DNA of 64,000 bases from JAOPZW01 sp963707695 (lineage in GTDB: Bacteria > Actinomycetota > Thermoleophilia > Solirubrobacterales > Solirubrobacteraceae). Shown piece by piece: positions 40,768-49,429 of the stretch (positions are counted from its first letter, which is position 1; every line of letters starts with the position of its first letter). The stretch covers positions 1,116,001-1,180,000 of the forward strand of contig CAVPQY010000004.1 in the NCBI GenBank assembly GCA_963707695.1, read 5' to 3'. Both the position numbers and the translations under genes were made by a program. Under the pieces are notes generated by a model that saw nothing but the letters and a program-made list of their open reading frames with translations, searched no databases and had not been told where the DNA came from.

Positions 40768-42288
40768 GTGCGCCGAACGCCGCCCGCCGCGCTGCTCAGC
40801 GCCCTCGTCGCCCTCCTGCTCGCCCCCGCCGCCGCCTCGGCGGCCGGCGATGTGCTCGTGATGGACGCGAACGGCCGCGTCCGGACCCATCGCGACGCCG
40901 CGCCGGCCACCACCGCGGAGGCGCGGCCGTCCGCGGTGGTGGCGCGGGCCCTGCGCGCGCAGCCCGCGACGCGCGCCCGCGCGCAGACGACGCGCGGGTC
41001 GGTCCTCGGCGTCCTCGGCGCCCTCGGCGCCCGCGGCGACGTCACGCCGCAGGAGCGCACGACCTGGGCCGCGGGCTGGCGGAGCGCGGGCAGGACGCTG
41101 AAGAAGCTCCGCGGCGCGCGACGCGTCCAGCTCGGCGCGGTCGTGGCGAACCTCACGGCCCTGGCCAAGGCGGGGCGGCTCACGCCGTCGCGCGCGCCGC
41201 AGGCGTTCCTGACGCTCGAGCGCAACCGCGCCTGGTGGGCGAAGGGCCCCCTGCTGAGCTACGGGCAGCGCGTCGGCTTCGCGGGGAGCGAGCTCGTCTG
41301 GCAGTTCTACCCGAGCCAGGGCATCCAGGTGCAGTGGCTGGGGACCTTCGGCAAGGCCAACGCGGCCTACGCCGCCAAGGACAACGACCGGCTGTCGCGC
41401 CTGCTCGGCGAGGCCCTCGAGCTCGCCGCCCAGCGCGCCGGCGGCCTGGCCTTCGAATACACCTTCGAGTTCGACGGCGGCCGGCCCCCGTGGGTCAGCG
41501 GCTTGGCCCAGGGCACCGGGATCCAGGCGCTGTCGCGCGCCGCGTCGCGCCTCGGCGACGCCTCCTACGCCGACGCCGCGCGCAGCGCGCTGGGCGTCTT
41601 CCGCACGCCGCCCCCCGAGGGCGTCAGGGTCGCCACGCCGGCCGGGGCGCACTACCTCCAGTACTCCTTCGCGCCGAGGCTGCGGATCGTCAACGGCTTC
41701 GTGCAGTCGCTCAACGGCCTGCACGACCTCGCGGTCTCGGCGCAGGACGCCGGCGCGCGGGCGCTGTTCACCGCCGGCGAGGCCGAGCTGCGCGCGGAGC
41801 TCCCGGGCTTCGACACCGGGGCGTGGTCGCGCTACTCGGTGCCGGGTGGCGAGTCGTCGCTGAGCTACCACGTGCTGCTGCGCGACTTCCTGCGCTCGCT
41901 GTGCAGCCGCCTGACGACGGACGCGAAGAAGGCCCGCGGCCTGCCCGCCGCGGCGCCGTACTGCGCGGCCGAGGAGCGCTTCACCGCCGACCTCACGACC
42001 CCGCCCGTCCTGCGCGTCGGCGACCAGCGGGCGCGGGCGAAGCAGTCGATGCGGCTGCGCTTCCGCGTGGACAAGGCCTCGCGCGTCACGCTGATCCTGC
42101 GCCGTCGGGGCGCCGTCGCGCTCCAGGTCTCGGCGTCGCTCTCGCGCGGCGAGCACTGGTTCGCCGTGACACCGCGCCGGGGCGGGCCGCTCGACGTGGG
42201 GCTGCGCGCCGTCGACCTGGCCGGCAACGCCGCCGTGGCGACCGCCTCGCTCGACGTCCTCCCCGCCAAGAAGCGCAAGCGCGGGTAG
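40768..42288 (+). CDS. Secreted D-glucuronyl C5-epimerase-like protein
   Basis: 506 aa with a signal peptide (LLSALVALLLAPAAASAAG). The central and C-terminal part matches the C5-epimerase catalytic domain: VWQFYPSQGIQVQWLGTFGK, FEFDGGRPPWVSGLAQGTGI, LQYSFAPRLRIVNGFVQSLN with GLHDLAV, and WSRYSVPG ... YHVLLRDFL. An immunoglobulin-like C-terminal domain ends in a basic tail. Eukaryotic homologues convert glucuronate to iduronate in heparan sulfate; bacterial copies probably act on a cell-surface polysaccharide. Leaderless GTG start. Its TAG stop forms the -10 of the next gene. Confidence 0.82.
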   Translation: MRRTPPAALLSALVALLLAPAAASAAGDVLVMDANGRVRTHRDAAPATTAEARPSAVVARALRAQPATRARAQTTRGSVLGVLGALGARGDVTPQERTTWAAGWRSAGRTLKKLRGARRVQLGAVVANLTALAKAGRLTPSRAPQAFLTLERNRAWWAKGPLLSYGQRVGFAGSELVWQFYPSQGIQVQWLGTFGKANAAYAAKDNDRLSRLLGEALELAAQRAGGLAFEYTFEFDGGRPPWVSGLAQGTGIQALSRAASRLGDASYADAARSALGVFRTPPPEGVRVATPAGAHYLQYSFAPRLRIVNGFVQSLNGLHDLAVSAQDAGARALFTAGEAELRAELPGFDTGAWSRYSVPGGESSLSYHVLLRDFLRSLCSRLTTDAKKARGLPAAAPYCAAEERFTADLTTPPVLRVGDQRARAKQSMRLRFRVDKASRVTLILRRRGAVALQVSASLSRGEHWFAVTPRRGGPLDVGLRAVDLAGNAAVATASLDVLPAKKRKRG

Positions 42289-42291
42289 GGT
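42286..42291 (+). promoter_or_regulatory. -10 of the ArsA-like gene formed by the previous stop codon
   Basis: TAGGGT, where TAG (42286-42288) is the stop of the epimerase-like gene; it lies 9 nt before GTG 42301. Confidence 0.5.
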
Positions 42292-42300
42292 GCGGCGCCG

Positions 42301-43482
42301 GTGGCGCCGCGCACGATCCTCTACACGGGCAAGGGCGGGGTCGGCAAGACCTCGGTCGCCGCGGCCACGGCCCGCCGGTGCGCCGCCGAGGGTCGCCGGA
42401 CCATCGTCCTGTCGACCGACCCGGCCCACTCGCTCGCCGACGCGCTCGAGGCCGATCTGGGCCCGGACCCCGTCGCCGTGGGCGACCGGCTGTGGGCGCA
42501 GCAGGTCTCCGCCCAGGAGGAGCTCGAGCGCCAGTGGTCGGGCGTGCGCGACTGGCTGGCGGGCGTGCTCGTCGAGCGCGGCGTGGACCGCATCTCGGCC
42601 GAGGAGCTCACCGTGCCGCCCGGGATGGACGAGCTCTTCAGCCTGCTCCAGCTCAAGCGCCACCACGACGAGGAGGCCTTCGACGTCGTCGTGGTCGACT
42701 GCGCGCCCACGGGCGAGACGCTGCGCCTGCTCTCGTTCCCCGACGTCGCCCGCTGGTGGCTCGAGAAGGTCTTCCCCCAGCGCAGCCAGCTCATGTCGGC
42801 CGCGCGGCCCCTGGCGCGGGCGCTGCTGGACGTCTCGCTGCCGGGCGAGGAGGTCCTCGACGACGTCGACGGCCTCGTGCGCAACCTCATCGCGATGAAC
42901 GAGATCCTCCGCGACCACTCGCGCGCGTCGGTCCGCCTCGTCATGACGCCCGACCGGATGGTCATCGACGAGGCGCGGCGGACGTTCACCTACCTCAACC
43001 TCTACGGGTACCTCACCGACGCGGTCGTGTGCAACCGCGTCTTCCCCGCCGAGGTGGGCCCGTACTTCGGCGCGTGGCGCGAGCGTCAGGAGGCGACGGT
43101 CGCGACGGTGCGCGACGCCTTCGCCCCGGTGCCGGTGCTGCGCGCCCCGTTCTTCGGCGAGGAGGTCGTCGGCGGGGCGATGCTCGACGAGCTCGGCGAC
43201 GCGCTGTTCGCGGGCGGCGACGCGGCGGCCGTGCTCCACGACAAGGTCACGGAGCAGCTCGTGCTGGGGACGGACGGCGCGACGCTCCGCCTCGACCTGC
43301 CCTTCGCGCGCAAGGGCGACGTCGCGCTGAAGAAGCTCGGGCGCGAGCTGGTCGTGCGCGTCGACGGCGCCAAGCGGACCCTCCTGCTCCCGCCGAAGCT
43401 CGAGGACTACCCTGCCACGGGCGCGCGCCTGGACGAGGGCGTGCTGCACGTGACCTTCGATGCCCCACCTCGACCCGGCTGA
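42301..43482 (+). CDS. ArsA/GET3-family ATPase
   Basis: 393 aa. Deviant Walker A GKGGVGKTSVAAATA (~10-24), switch I LSTDPAHSLADALE, Walker B/switch II VVVVDCAPTGETLRLL, and the A-loop region PFFGEEVVGG. The C-terminal ~75 residues form the small alpha-crystallin-like ArsA_HSP20 domain (LRLDLPFARKGDVALKKLGR). This single-domain form is widespread in actinobacteria; no arsenic genes are nearby, so a client-handling or membrane-protein targeting role is as likely as arsenite export. The next gene overlaps its end by 23 nt. Confidence 0.9.
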   Translation: MAPRTILYTGKGGVGKTSVAAATARRCAAEGRRTIVLSTDPAHSLADALEADLGPDPVAVGDRLWAQQVSAQEELERQWSGVRDWLAGVLVERGVDRISAEELTVPPGMDELFSLLQLKRHHDEEAFDVVVVDCAPTGETLRLLSFPDVARWWLEKVFPQRSQLMSAARPLARALLDVSLPGEEVLDDVDGLVRNLIAMNEILRDHSRASVRLVMTPDRMVIDEARRTFTYLNLYGYLTDAVVCNRVFPAEVGPYFGAWRERQEATVATVRDAFAPVPVLRAPFFGEEVVGGAMLDELGDALFAGGDAAAVLHDKVTEQLVLGTDGATLRLDLPFARKGDVALKKLGRELVVRVDGAKRTLLLPPKLEDYPATGARLDEGVLHVTFDAPPRPG

Positions 43483-43852
43483 CCCCCTCCACGACCTGCG
43501 CACGCACGTCCGCGCGACGCACGCCGCGGCGGAGCGGCTGGCCGGCGAGGCCGCCGACGCGGCGCGCGCCGTCCGCGAGGACCGCCCGCCGCCGTCCGGG
43601 TGGGCCACGGCCGGCGAGCGCGCGGGCGTGCGGGACGAGCTCGACGAGCTGGCCTCGGTCCTGCGGTCGTTGCAAGGCCTCGTGCCGGCCGAGCTCCAGG
43701 GCCAGGTCGCCGAGGTGCTGCGCCAGGTCCTGCTGCTCGTCCGCGCGATCCTCGACTTCTGGGTCGACCGGCTCGAGGCCGTGGGCGAGGGCGCGGAGCG
43801 GGGCGCGGGGCGCCCCGCCGGCCCGGTCGCCCAGGACATCCCCGTCAGCTGA
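43460..43852 (+). CDS. Small helical partner of the ArsA-like ATPase, hypothetical
   Basis: 130 aa. Mostly helical and charged, with an amphipathic to hydrophobic C-terminal helix (LQGQVAEVLRQVLLLVRAIL with DFWVDRLE) that could touch membrane or the ATPase. No known domain recognised. ATG 43460 is 23 nt inside the ArsA-like gene, indicating coupled translation and probably a shared function. Confidence 0.6.
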   Translation: MPHLDPADPLHDLRTHVRATHAAAERLAGEAADAARAVREDRPPPSGWATAGERAGVRDELDELASVLRSLQGLVPAELQGQVAEVLRQVLLLVRAILDFWVDRLEAVGEGAERGAGRPAGPVAQDIPVS

Positions 43853-43874
43853 GCGGTCGCCCGCGCGCAGCGGG

Positions 43875-43880
43875 TAGTCT
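43875..43880 (+). promoter_or_regulatory. -10 of the MFS transporter gene
   Basis: TAGTCT, 9 nt before GTG 43890. Confidence 0.45.
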
Positions 43881-43889
43881 GGCGCGCCC

Positions 43890-45356
43890 GTGAGCGCCGT
43901 CACAGAGCCCCAGCCCGAACCGCAGCACGAGCTCCGGTCGAGCCGGTCCTGGCGCGACCTGTCGGTGCGCTTCGCCGTCGGGCTCGCCTTCGCCGACGCG
44001 TCGATCGTCGTGCTCGCCCTGCCCCAGATCGTCGGGCAGCTCGACACCACGATCTCGCACGTGACGTGGGTGATCATGGCCTACAACCTCGCCCTCATCG
44101 GCGGGGTGCTGGCCTTCATGCCGCTCGCCCACCGGCTGAGCTCGCGCCGCGCGCTGCTGGCCGGCATCGGGCTCTTCGGCCTCGCATCGATCGGGTGCGG
44201 GGTCGCCCAGAGCCTCGAGGTCCTCGTGGCCATGCGCTGCGTGCAGGGCGTCGGCGGCGCGCTGCTGCTGTGCTCGTCGCTGCCGCTGCTGGCGGGCGCT
44301 GCCCGCGGCGGGCGGGCGACGTCGGAGTGGGCCGCCGCCGCGGCCATCGGCGCCGCCGTGGGACCCGCGGCCGGCGGCCTGCTCACCCAGGCCTTCGACT
44401 GGCGGGCGATCTTCATCGCCCAGGCCCCGGCCGCCGCGATCGCCGCCGCCGCCGTCGTGGCGGTCCCGGTCCGGTCCTTCCGGGCGGTCGTCGACGAGCC
44501 CGGCGAGGCCAGCGTCGTGACGCCCGTGGCGGCCAACACCGCGCTCCTGCTCCTCTCGGCGGGGCTCATCGGCGCCCTGTTCCTCTCGGTCGTCCTGCTC
44601 ATCGACGTCTGGCAGGTGGAGCCCGCGGGCGCCGCGGTCATCGTCAGCGCGATCCCGCTGGCCACCGTCCTGACGCAACGGCTGGCGCGCGGGCGCTCGC
44701 CCCTCCTGACCGGCGCGGCCGGCGCCGCGCTGCTCGCGATCGGCCTCGCCGGCCTGGCCCTCGTCCCCCACCGCGAGCTCGGCTGGATGGTCGTGGCGCT
44801 CGCGCTGTGCGGCGCCGGGCTCGGGTTCTCGTTCACGACGCTGACGGCGTCGGCCATGGGCGGGCGCGGCTCGGCGACCGTGCGGGCCGGGCGCACCGTG
44901 GCCGCGCGCGACGCGGGGCTCGTGGTCGGGCTGCTGGTCCTCACGCCGATCTTCGTCCACGACCTCGACGCGGCGCCGAAGAAGGCCCTGCCGCAGGTGG
45001 CGTCGACGCTCTTCGCCTCCCCGCTCGACAACGGGACGAAGCTCGCGCTCGGCGTGCGGATGCTGGCGATCTACAACAAGACGCCCGGCGGGCAGCTCCC
45101 CGACCTCGACCCGGCCTTCGCGGCGACGCGTCAGGGCGCCTCGCCGCAGACGCGGGCGGCGCTCGGGCCGCTGCAGACGAGCATCGAGGCCGAGATCGAG
45201 CGCGTGGTGACCCACAGCTTCCGGCGCTCGCTGTTCTTCTCCGCCGTCTTCGCCCTGCTCGTGCTGCCCGTGCTGGCCATGGTCTGGGTGACCGAACGGC
45301 GACGACGGGGGCCGCCCGCCGGCGAGGCCCCCGGCGAGGCGCCCGCCGAGGCCTAG
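43890..45356 (+). CDS. MFS transporter, drug:H+ antiporter type
   Basis: 488 aa, about 13-14 membrane segments. N-terminal half: VLALPQIVGQLDTTISHVTW (motif D region of DHA2-type transporters), MRCVQGVGGALLL, and AAIGAAVGPAAGGLLTQAFD with WRAIFIAQAP (antiporter motif C, GPxxGG). A ~110-residue extracytoplasmic loop (DAAPKKALPQVASTLFASPL onward) precedes the last helix, as in some actinobacterial DHA2 proteins. It probably exports a small hydrophobic compound. Its stop shares a CTAG with the convergent isochorismatase gene. Confidence 0.87.
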   Translation: MSAVTEPQPEPQHELRSSRSWRDLSVRFAVGLAFADASIVVLALPQIVGQLDTTISHVTWVIMAYNLALIGGVLAFMPLAHRLSSRRALLAGIGLFGLASIGCGVAQSLEVLVAMRCVQGVGGALLLCSSLPLLAGAARGGRATSEWAAAAAIGAAVGPAAGGLLTQAFDWRAIFIAQAPAAAIAAAAVVAVPVRSFRAVVDEPGEASVVTPVAANTALLLLSAGLIGALFLSVVLLIDVWQVEPAGAAVIVSAIPLATVLTQRLARGRSPLLTGAAGAALLAIGLAGLALVPHRELGWMVVALALCGAGLGFSFTTLTASAMGGRGSATVRAGRTVAARDAGLVVGLLVLTPIFVHDLDAAPKKALPQVASTLFASPLDNGTKLALGVRMLAIYNKTPGGQLPDLDPAFAATRQGASPQTRAALGPLQTSIEAEIERVVTHSFRRSLFFSAVFALLVLPVLAMVWVTERRRRGPPAGEAPGEAPAEA

Positions 45357-45898
45357 GCGAGCTCGACGTCCGCCGCCGTCGTCACGTCGGCGCGCATGTT
45401 CAGCTCCATCATCCGCAGCGCGGCGTCGGCCAGGTCGCGGTGGATGTGCGCGGTCGCGTCGGCCGGGACCGCCACGTCGAAGTGGCGGATGTAGCCGTCG
45501 AGCGCCGAGTAGAGGATGCACTGCTCGGTGACCTGCCCGACGAGCACGACGCGCTCGATGCCCTCCTGGCGCAGCAGGTACTCGAGCGGCGTCTCGTAGA
45601 AGATCGAGTGGCGCGCCTTGACGACGAAGAGCGCGTCGGGGCCCGGCAGGATGGGCTCGACGAGCTCGCGGTGCGCCGACGCGACCGCGCCGGCGACGAG
45701 GTCGTCGCGGTTGGAGGTCCACGGGCCGGGGTGGTCGTTGACGAACACGGTCAGCACGTCCTCCTCCGTGGCGCGGTCGACGAGGGCGACCATCTGCGGG
45801 AGCGCGTCGCGCACGGACGCCGTCAGGCGCTCCGCGTCGGGGTGGTCGTAGCGGCTGATCATGTCGATGACGACGAGGGCGGAGCGCGGGACGGCCAT
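45353..45898 (-). CDS. Isochorismatase/nicotinamidase family hydrolase
   Basis: 181 aa. The cysteine-hydrolase triad is visible: Asp in ALVVIDMIS, Lys in FVVKARHSIF and Cys in QVTEQCILYSALDG. The cis-peptide region precedes the Cys. Substrate could be nicotinamide, isochorismate or another amide; the family signature does not decide. The start is ATG 45898, a few bases after the TAG stop of the upstream phosphoesterase gene (45910-45912). It converges with the MFS gene through CTAG 45353-45356. Confidence 0.88.
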   Translation of the reverse strand: MAVPRSALVVIDMISRYDHPDAERLTASVRDALPQMVALVDRATEEDVLTVFVNDHPGPWTSNRDDLVAGAVASAHRELVEPILPGPDALFVVKARHSIFYETPLEYLLRQEGIERVVLVGQVTEQCILYSALDGYIRHFDVAVPADATAHIHRDLADAALRMMELNMRADVTTAADVELA

Positions 45899-45909
45899 CG
45901 GCCGCCCGG

Positions 45910-46482
45910 CTACCCGGATGGGGGCAGGTCGATGAGCGCGGAGCCGCGGACGTGCACGACGCGGGTCGGCCCGAGCCGGTGCACGGGGCGGGCGGGCGGC
46001 AGCGGCACGCCGGTGTGCCCGTGCAGGAGCCAGGCGGGGCGGTGCTCCTGCACCCACGCGCGCAGCGCGGTCCACCCGGTGTGCACGGGGTCGCCGGGCT
46101 CGTCGTTGACGCCCTCGGGCGGGGCGTGGGTGAGCAGCACGTCGGCGGCGGGCAGGCGGCCCAGGAGCCTGGCCGCCTCGTCCTGGGTCCACTCGAAGCG
46201 GCCCTCGCGGCTGTAGCGCGGCGACCCCGAGAGGCCGCTGAAGCTCAGGCCGTCGACGTCGACGCGGCGCAGGTGGACGTCCTCCGCGCCGAGCGCGGCC
46301 AGGGAGCCGGGGTCATCGTGGTTGCCGTGGACGCCCAGGCGCGGGACGTCCAGCTCGGCGAGCCCGTCGACCCAGGCCGGCTCGAGGTCGCCCAGCAGCA
46401 CCACGAGGTCCGGCCGGCCGGCCGCGACGAGCTCGGGAACCGGGCGGCGGGGCGGCACGTCCGCCAGCGCGAGGATGCGCAC
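45910..46482 (-). CDS. Calcineurin-like metallophosphoesterase (first motif altered)
   Basis: 190 aa. Motifs: GDLE (GDxx), GVHGNHDD, LLTHAPP and LLHGHTG. The first metal motif, normally DxH, reads LADVPP, so the metal-binding His is replaced by Pro; activity may be reduced or changed. GTG 46482 lies 7 nt after TAGCCT (46490-46495), indicating a leaderless message. It is likely co-transcribed with the isochorismatase-like gene 12 bp downstream. Substrate unknown. Confidence 0.8.
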   Translation of the reverse strand: MRILALADVPPRRPVPELVAAGRPDLVVLLGDLEPAWVDGLAELDVPRLGVHGNHDDPGSLAALGAEDVHLRRVDVDGLSFSGLSGSPRYSREGRFEWTQDEAARLLGRLPAADVLLTHAPPEGVNDEPGDPVHTGWTALRAWVQEHRPAWLLHGHTGVPLPPARPVHRLGPTRVVHVRGSALIDLPPSG

Positions 46483-46489
46483 GGCGGCG

Positions 46490-46495
46490 AGGCTA
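46490..46495 (-). promoter_or_regulatory. -10 of the phosphoesterase gene
   Basis: TAGCCT on the minus strand, 7 nt before GTG 46482. Confidence 0.5.
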
Positions 46496-46507
46496 GCGCG
46501 GGCACGG

Positions 46508-46513
46508 TAGCGT
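46508..46513 (+). promoter_or_regulatory. -10 of the methyltransferase gene
   Basis: TAGCGT, 7 nt before GTG 46521. Divergent to the 46490-46495 box but not overlapping it. Confidence 0.5.
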
Positions 46514-46520
46514 CGGCGCG

Positions 46521-47372
46521 GTGGACCCCGACGAGCTCAGGGCGGTGCAGCGCACGCAGTGGGCCGCGGCCGCGCCGGGCTGGGACCGCCACGCGGCGCT
46601 CGTCGACGAGCAGGGCGCGCCCGTGACCGAGGTGCTGCTCCGGCGCGCCGCGCCGGCGCCCGGGGAGCGGGTGCTCGAGGTGGCCTGCGGCCCCGGCGGC
46701 GTGGGCCTCGTCGCCGCGACGCTCGTCGGCTCGGAGGGCGCGGTCGTCCTGACCGACGTCGCCGAGGAGATGACCGCGATCGCGGCGCGGCGCGCCGCCG
46801 CGCTGCGGCTGCCCCAGGTCGAGGTCCGCCCGGCGGACGCCGAGGCGCTGGACGAGCCCGACGGCGCGTTCGACGTCGTGGTGTCGCGCATGGGCCTCAT
46901 GCTCGTGCCCGACCCCGCGCGCGCGGCGGCCGAGCTGGCGCGGGTCCTGCGCCCGGGCGGCCGCGCCGCCGTCGCGGTCTGGGGCCCGCGCGAGGCCAAC
47001 CCGTGGCTCGCCGTCCTGCTCGACGCGGTCGGCGCCGAGCTCGGCGTCGAGGTCCCGCCCCCCGGCGTCCCCGGCCCGTTCAGCCTGGCCGACGTCGGCC
47101 GGCTGGCGGACCTCCTGCGCGACGCCGGCCTCGAGGCGGTCGCGGTCGACGAGGTGGAGCCGCCGTTCCGCGCGGCCTCGGCCGAGGCGTGGTGGGCCGT
47201 CGTGCCCTCGCTGGCCGGGCCGCTGGCCCAGCTCCTCGACGCGCTCCCGCCCCCGACGGCGCAGGCGATCCACGACCGCGCGGTCGACGCCATCTCGGCC
47301 TTCGCGACGCCGGGCGGCGAGGTGGTCGCGACGGGCCGCGCGCTCGTGGCCTCCGGGACGAGGGCCGGCTAG
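46521..47372 (+). CDS. Class I SAM-dependent methyltransferase (UbiE/COQ5-like)
   Basis: 283 aa. Motif I VLEVACGPGGVGLVAATLVG, motif post-I VVLTDVAEEM, motif II DGAFDVVVSRMGLMLVPDP, motif III ELARVLRPGGRAAVAVWGP. The C-terminal ~120 residues carry a helical cap typical of small-molecule methyltransferases. GTG 46521 is 7 nt from its -10. The TAG stop shares CTAG 47369-47372 with the convergent SMP-30-like gene. Substrate unknown. Confidence 0.87.
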   Translation: MDPDELRAVQRTQWAAAAPGWDRHAALVDEQGAPVTEVLLRRAAPAPGERVLEVACGPGGVGLVAATLVGSEGAVVLTDVAEEMTAIAARRAAALRLPQVEVRPADAEALDEPDGAFDVVVSRMGLMLVPDPARAAAELARVLRPGGRAAVAVWGPREANPWLAVLLDAVGAELGVEVPPPGVPGPFSLADVGRLADLLRDAGLEAVAVDEVEPPFRAASAEAWWAVVPSLAGPLAQLLDALPPPTAQAIHDRAVDAISAFATPGGEVVATGRALVASGTRAG

Positions 47373-48199
47373 CCCGCGCGGCTCGTCCCGCCCGCTCGCA
47401 CGCCCGTGCGGGCGGGCAGGACGGGGCGGCCAGCCACCCCGGCGTCCGTGCGCAGCAGGGCGCCGGCCGTCGCCACGAGCAGCCGCTCGCCGTCGAAGGC
47501 GACGGAGCTGACGAAGTCGGCCGGGACATCGAGCAGGGCGTCCAGGCGCCCGTCGGGCGCGAAGCGGCCGACCTGCGCCGCCGGTCCCAGGGCCACCCAG
47601 ACCCCGCCCTCGGCGTCGACGGCCAGCCCGTCGGGCGCGGCGCCGTCGGGCACCCGCGCGAAGGTGCGCCGGCCGCCCCCGTGCGCGTCGGCGGCGACGA
47701 CCTCGCCCGCGGCGAAGTCACTGACGTAGAGCGTCGCGCCGTCGGGCGAGAGCCCGATGCCGTTGGGCCACAGCAGGCCGCCGAGCACGACGTGCGGCGG
47801 GTGCGCGGCCGGGTCGCCGGGAGGGATGCGCCACAGCGCCCCCGGCACGGGCGCCTCGCCGGCCATGGGACGAAAGCTCAGGGCACCGACCAGCACGCCG
47901 CCCGCGTCGTCCGTGACGAGGTCGTTGTAGCCCGTCACGCCGGGGGGTGCGCCGAGGAGCAGGTCGTCGTCGTGGCGCACGTCGCGGCCCGTGACGACGA
48001 CGCCGCCGGCGGCGTGCGGCACGAGCCCGCCGACGCCCCGCCGCGCGGGCAGCACCGTCACGACGGCCCCGTCCGGGGTCCAGCGGTGCACCCCGCCGGC
48101 CACGACGTCGCTGAAGAGCACGCCGCCGGGCGGGTGGGTCGGATCCGGGCGCGGGCCCTCGACGAGCACGTGCCCGTCGCTGAGGACCTCGAAGCTCAC
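47369..48199 (-). CDS. SMP-30/gluconolactonase-like beta-propeller protein
   Basis: 276 aa. Six-bladed propeller of the SMP-30/LRE type: LVEGPRPDPTHPPGGVLFSD (metal-binding Glu), GYNDLVTDDAGGVLVGAL (Asn/Asp ligands), LLWPNGIGLSPDGATLYVSD (Asn ligand plus Asp), and PDGLAVDAEGGVWVAL. Residues for one divalent metal appear intact, so lactone or ester hydrolysis is likely. GTG 48199 overlaps the upstream hydrolase stop as GTGA. Confidence 0.87.
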   Translation of the reverse strand: MSFEVLSDGHVLVEGPRPDPTHPPGGVLFSDVVAGGVHRWTPDGAVVTVLPARRGVGGLVPHAAGGVVVTGRDVRHDDDLLLGAPPGVTGYNDLVTDDAGGVLVGALSFRPMAGEAPVPGALWRIPPGDPAAHPPHVVLGGLLWPNGIGLSPDGATLYVSDFAAGEVVAADAHGGGRRTFARVPDGAAPDGLAVDAEGGVWVALGPAAQVGRFAPDGRLDALLDVPADFVSSVAFDGERLLVATAGALLRTDAGVAGRPVLPARTGVRAGGTSRAG

Positions 48200-48957
48200 G
48201 GGCCCCACGGCTCGAGCCACGCCAGCACGGCGTGCCACGCCACCGAGCGCGGATCGACGTGGACGCCGTGGTCGTCGCCCGAGCGCAGGACGAGCGCGGC
48301 CCGGTCGCCGCCGGCGCGCGCGGCCTCCACGTAGCGCCGGCTCGCGGCCGGGTCGACCATCGGGTCGGCCTCGCCCTGGACCACGAGCAGCGGGACGCCC
48401 AGCGGCAGCCGCGCGACGGGCGACACCGCCCGGTAGCGCTCCGGCACGGCGTCGGGCGACCCGCCCAGCAGCGCCCGCACGCCGGCCGCGGCGTCGCCGT
48501 CCTCGCGCGCGCGGGCCTCCAGGTCGGTGGGCGGCGCCTGGGCGACGACCGCGGCCAGCGGCACGACGGGGTCGCCGCGACCGGCCGCCCACAGGGCCAG
48601 CGTGCCGCCCGCCGAGTAGCCGACGGCGACGACCCGGGCGAGGTCGAGCGGGGCGTCGACCGCCGCGAGGTGGTCGATCCCCGCCGCGACGTCGTCGAAC
48701 GTCGCGGGCCACCCCCCGCCACCGCCGGTGCCGCGGAACTCGAGGTTCCAGGTCGCCCATCCGCGGGCCACGAGGTCGTCGGCGAGGCCGGCCATCATCG
48801 CCAGCGTGTAGGCGTGCTGCCACCCGCCGCCGTGGAGCAGGACGGCCACCGGGTGGGGTCCCGCCCCCGGGGGGAGGAGCAGGTCTCCGAGCTGGCGCGG
48901 ATGGGGGCCGTAGGGCAGGTGCACGCGCGCGGCATCGTCGCAGCCAGCGGGTAGCAT
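48196..48957 (-). CDS. Alpha/beta hydrolase, BD-FAE/prolyl-oligopeptidase-like
   Basis: 253 aa. Oxyanion HGGGW, nucleophile elbow VAVGYSAGGTLALWAAG with the Ser, Asp in VVQGEADPMVDPAA and His in SGDDHGVHVD, so a full catalytic triad is present. Likely an esterase or acylaminopeptidase on a small substrate. The start is uncertain: ATG 48957 overlaps the plus-strand -10 of the EVE gene, and an internal GTG 11 codons later is possible. It is coupled to the SMP-30-like gene by GTGA. Confidence 0.82.
   Translation of the reverse strand: MLPAGCDDAARVHLPYGPHPRQLGDLLLPPGAGPHPVAVLLHGGGWQHAYTLAMMAGLADDLVARGWATWNLEFRGTGGGGGWPATFDDVAAGIDHLAAVDAPLDLARVVAVGYSAGGTLALWAAGRGDPVVPLAAVVAQAPPTDLEARAREDGDAAAGVRALLGGSPDAVPERYRAVSPVARLPLGVPLLVVQGEADPMVDPAASRRYVEAARAGGDRAALVLRSGDDHGVHVDPRSVAWHAVLAWLEPWGP
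48952..48957 (+). promoter_or_regulatory. -10 of the EVE-domain gene
   Basis: TAGCAT, 7 nt before ATG 48965; it overlaps the start codon of the divergent hydrolase gene. Confidence 0.5.
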
Positions 48958-48964
48958 CGGCGCG

Positions 48965-49429
48965 ATGGCGCAGGCCCCGACGACGTGGATCCTCACCGGC
49001 TCGCCGGAGAACTTCGCGGCCACGCGCGAACGCGGCTTCGGCCTGATCGGCTTCAAGGAGCGCCGGCGCCGGATGGCCCTCGACGTCGAGGTCGGCGACC
49101 GCGTCGTCTTCTACCTCACCCGCGTCGGGCGCTTCGGCGCCTCGGTGCGGGTGACGTCGGGCGTGTTCGAGGATCGCGCCCCGGTCTGGCCGGGCAAGCC
49201 CGGCAACCCCGACCCGTACCCGTGGCGGGTCGAGACGGAGCCGGAGGTCGTCCTCGACGAGGAGGACTGGGTGGACGCCGAGGCGGTCAAGGACGACCTC
49301 GAGCACGTGCGCAAGTGGCCCGCCGAGCACTGGCGGCTCGCGTTCCAGGGCCAGCTGCGCGCGGTCTCCGAGCACGACGCCGACGTGCTGCTCGCGGCGC
49401 TGCGCGCCGCCGCCGGCGTCCCGGCATGA
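48965..49429 (+). CDS. EVE (PUA-like) domain protein
   Basis: 154 aa, one EVE domain filling the protein: WILTGSPENFAATRERGFGL with IGFKERRRRMAL, VGDRVVFYLTRVGRFGAS and PYPWRVETEPEVVLDEEDWV. EVE domains are related to YTH and PUA folds and are thought to bind modified bases in DNA or RNA. Leaderless ATG. Coupled by ATGA to a downstream membrane-protein gene. No restriction system is nearby. Confidence 0.88.
   Translation: MAQAPTTWILTGSPENFAATRERGFGLIGFKERRRRMALDVEVGDRVVFYLTRVGRFGASVRVTSGVFEDRAPVWPGKPGNPDPYPWRVETEPEVVLDEEDWVDAEAVKDDLEHVRKWPAEHWRLAFQGQLRAVSEHDADVLLAALRAAAGVPA

Noticed and set aside
48952..48961. Fourth divergent overlapping -10 at the EVE/hydrolase boundary
   Set aside because: The plus-strand TAGCAT is good, but the base needed for a minus-strand TAnnnT sharing the same TA is C instead of A.
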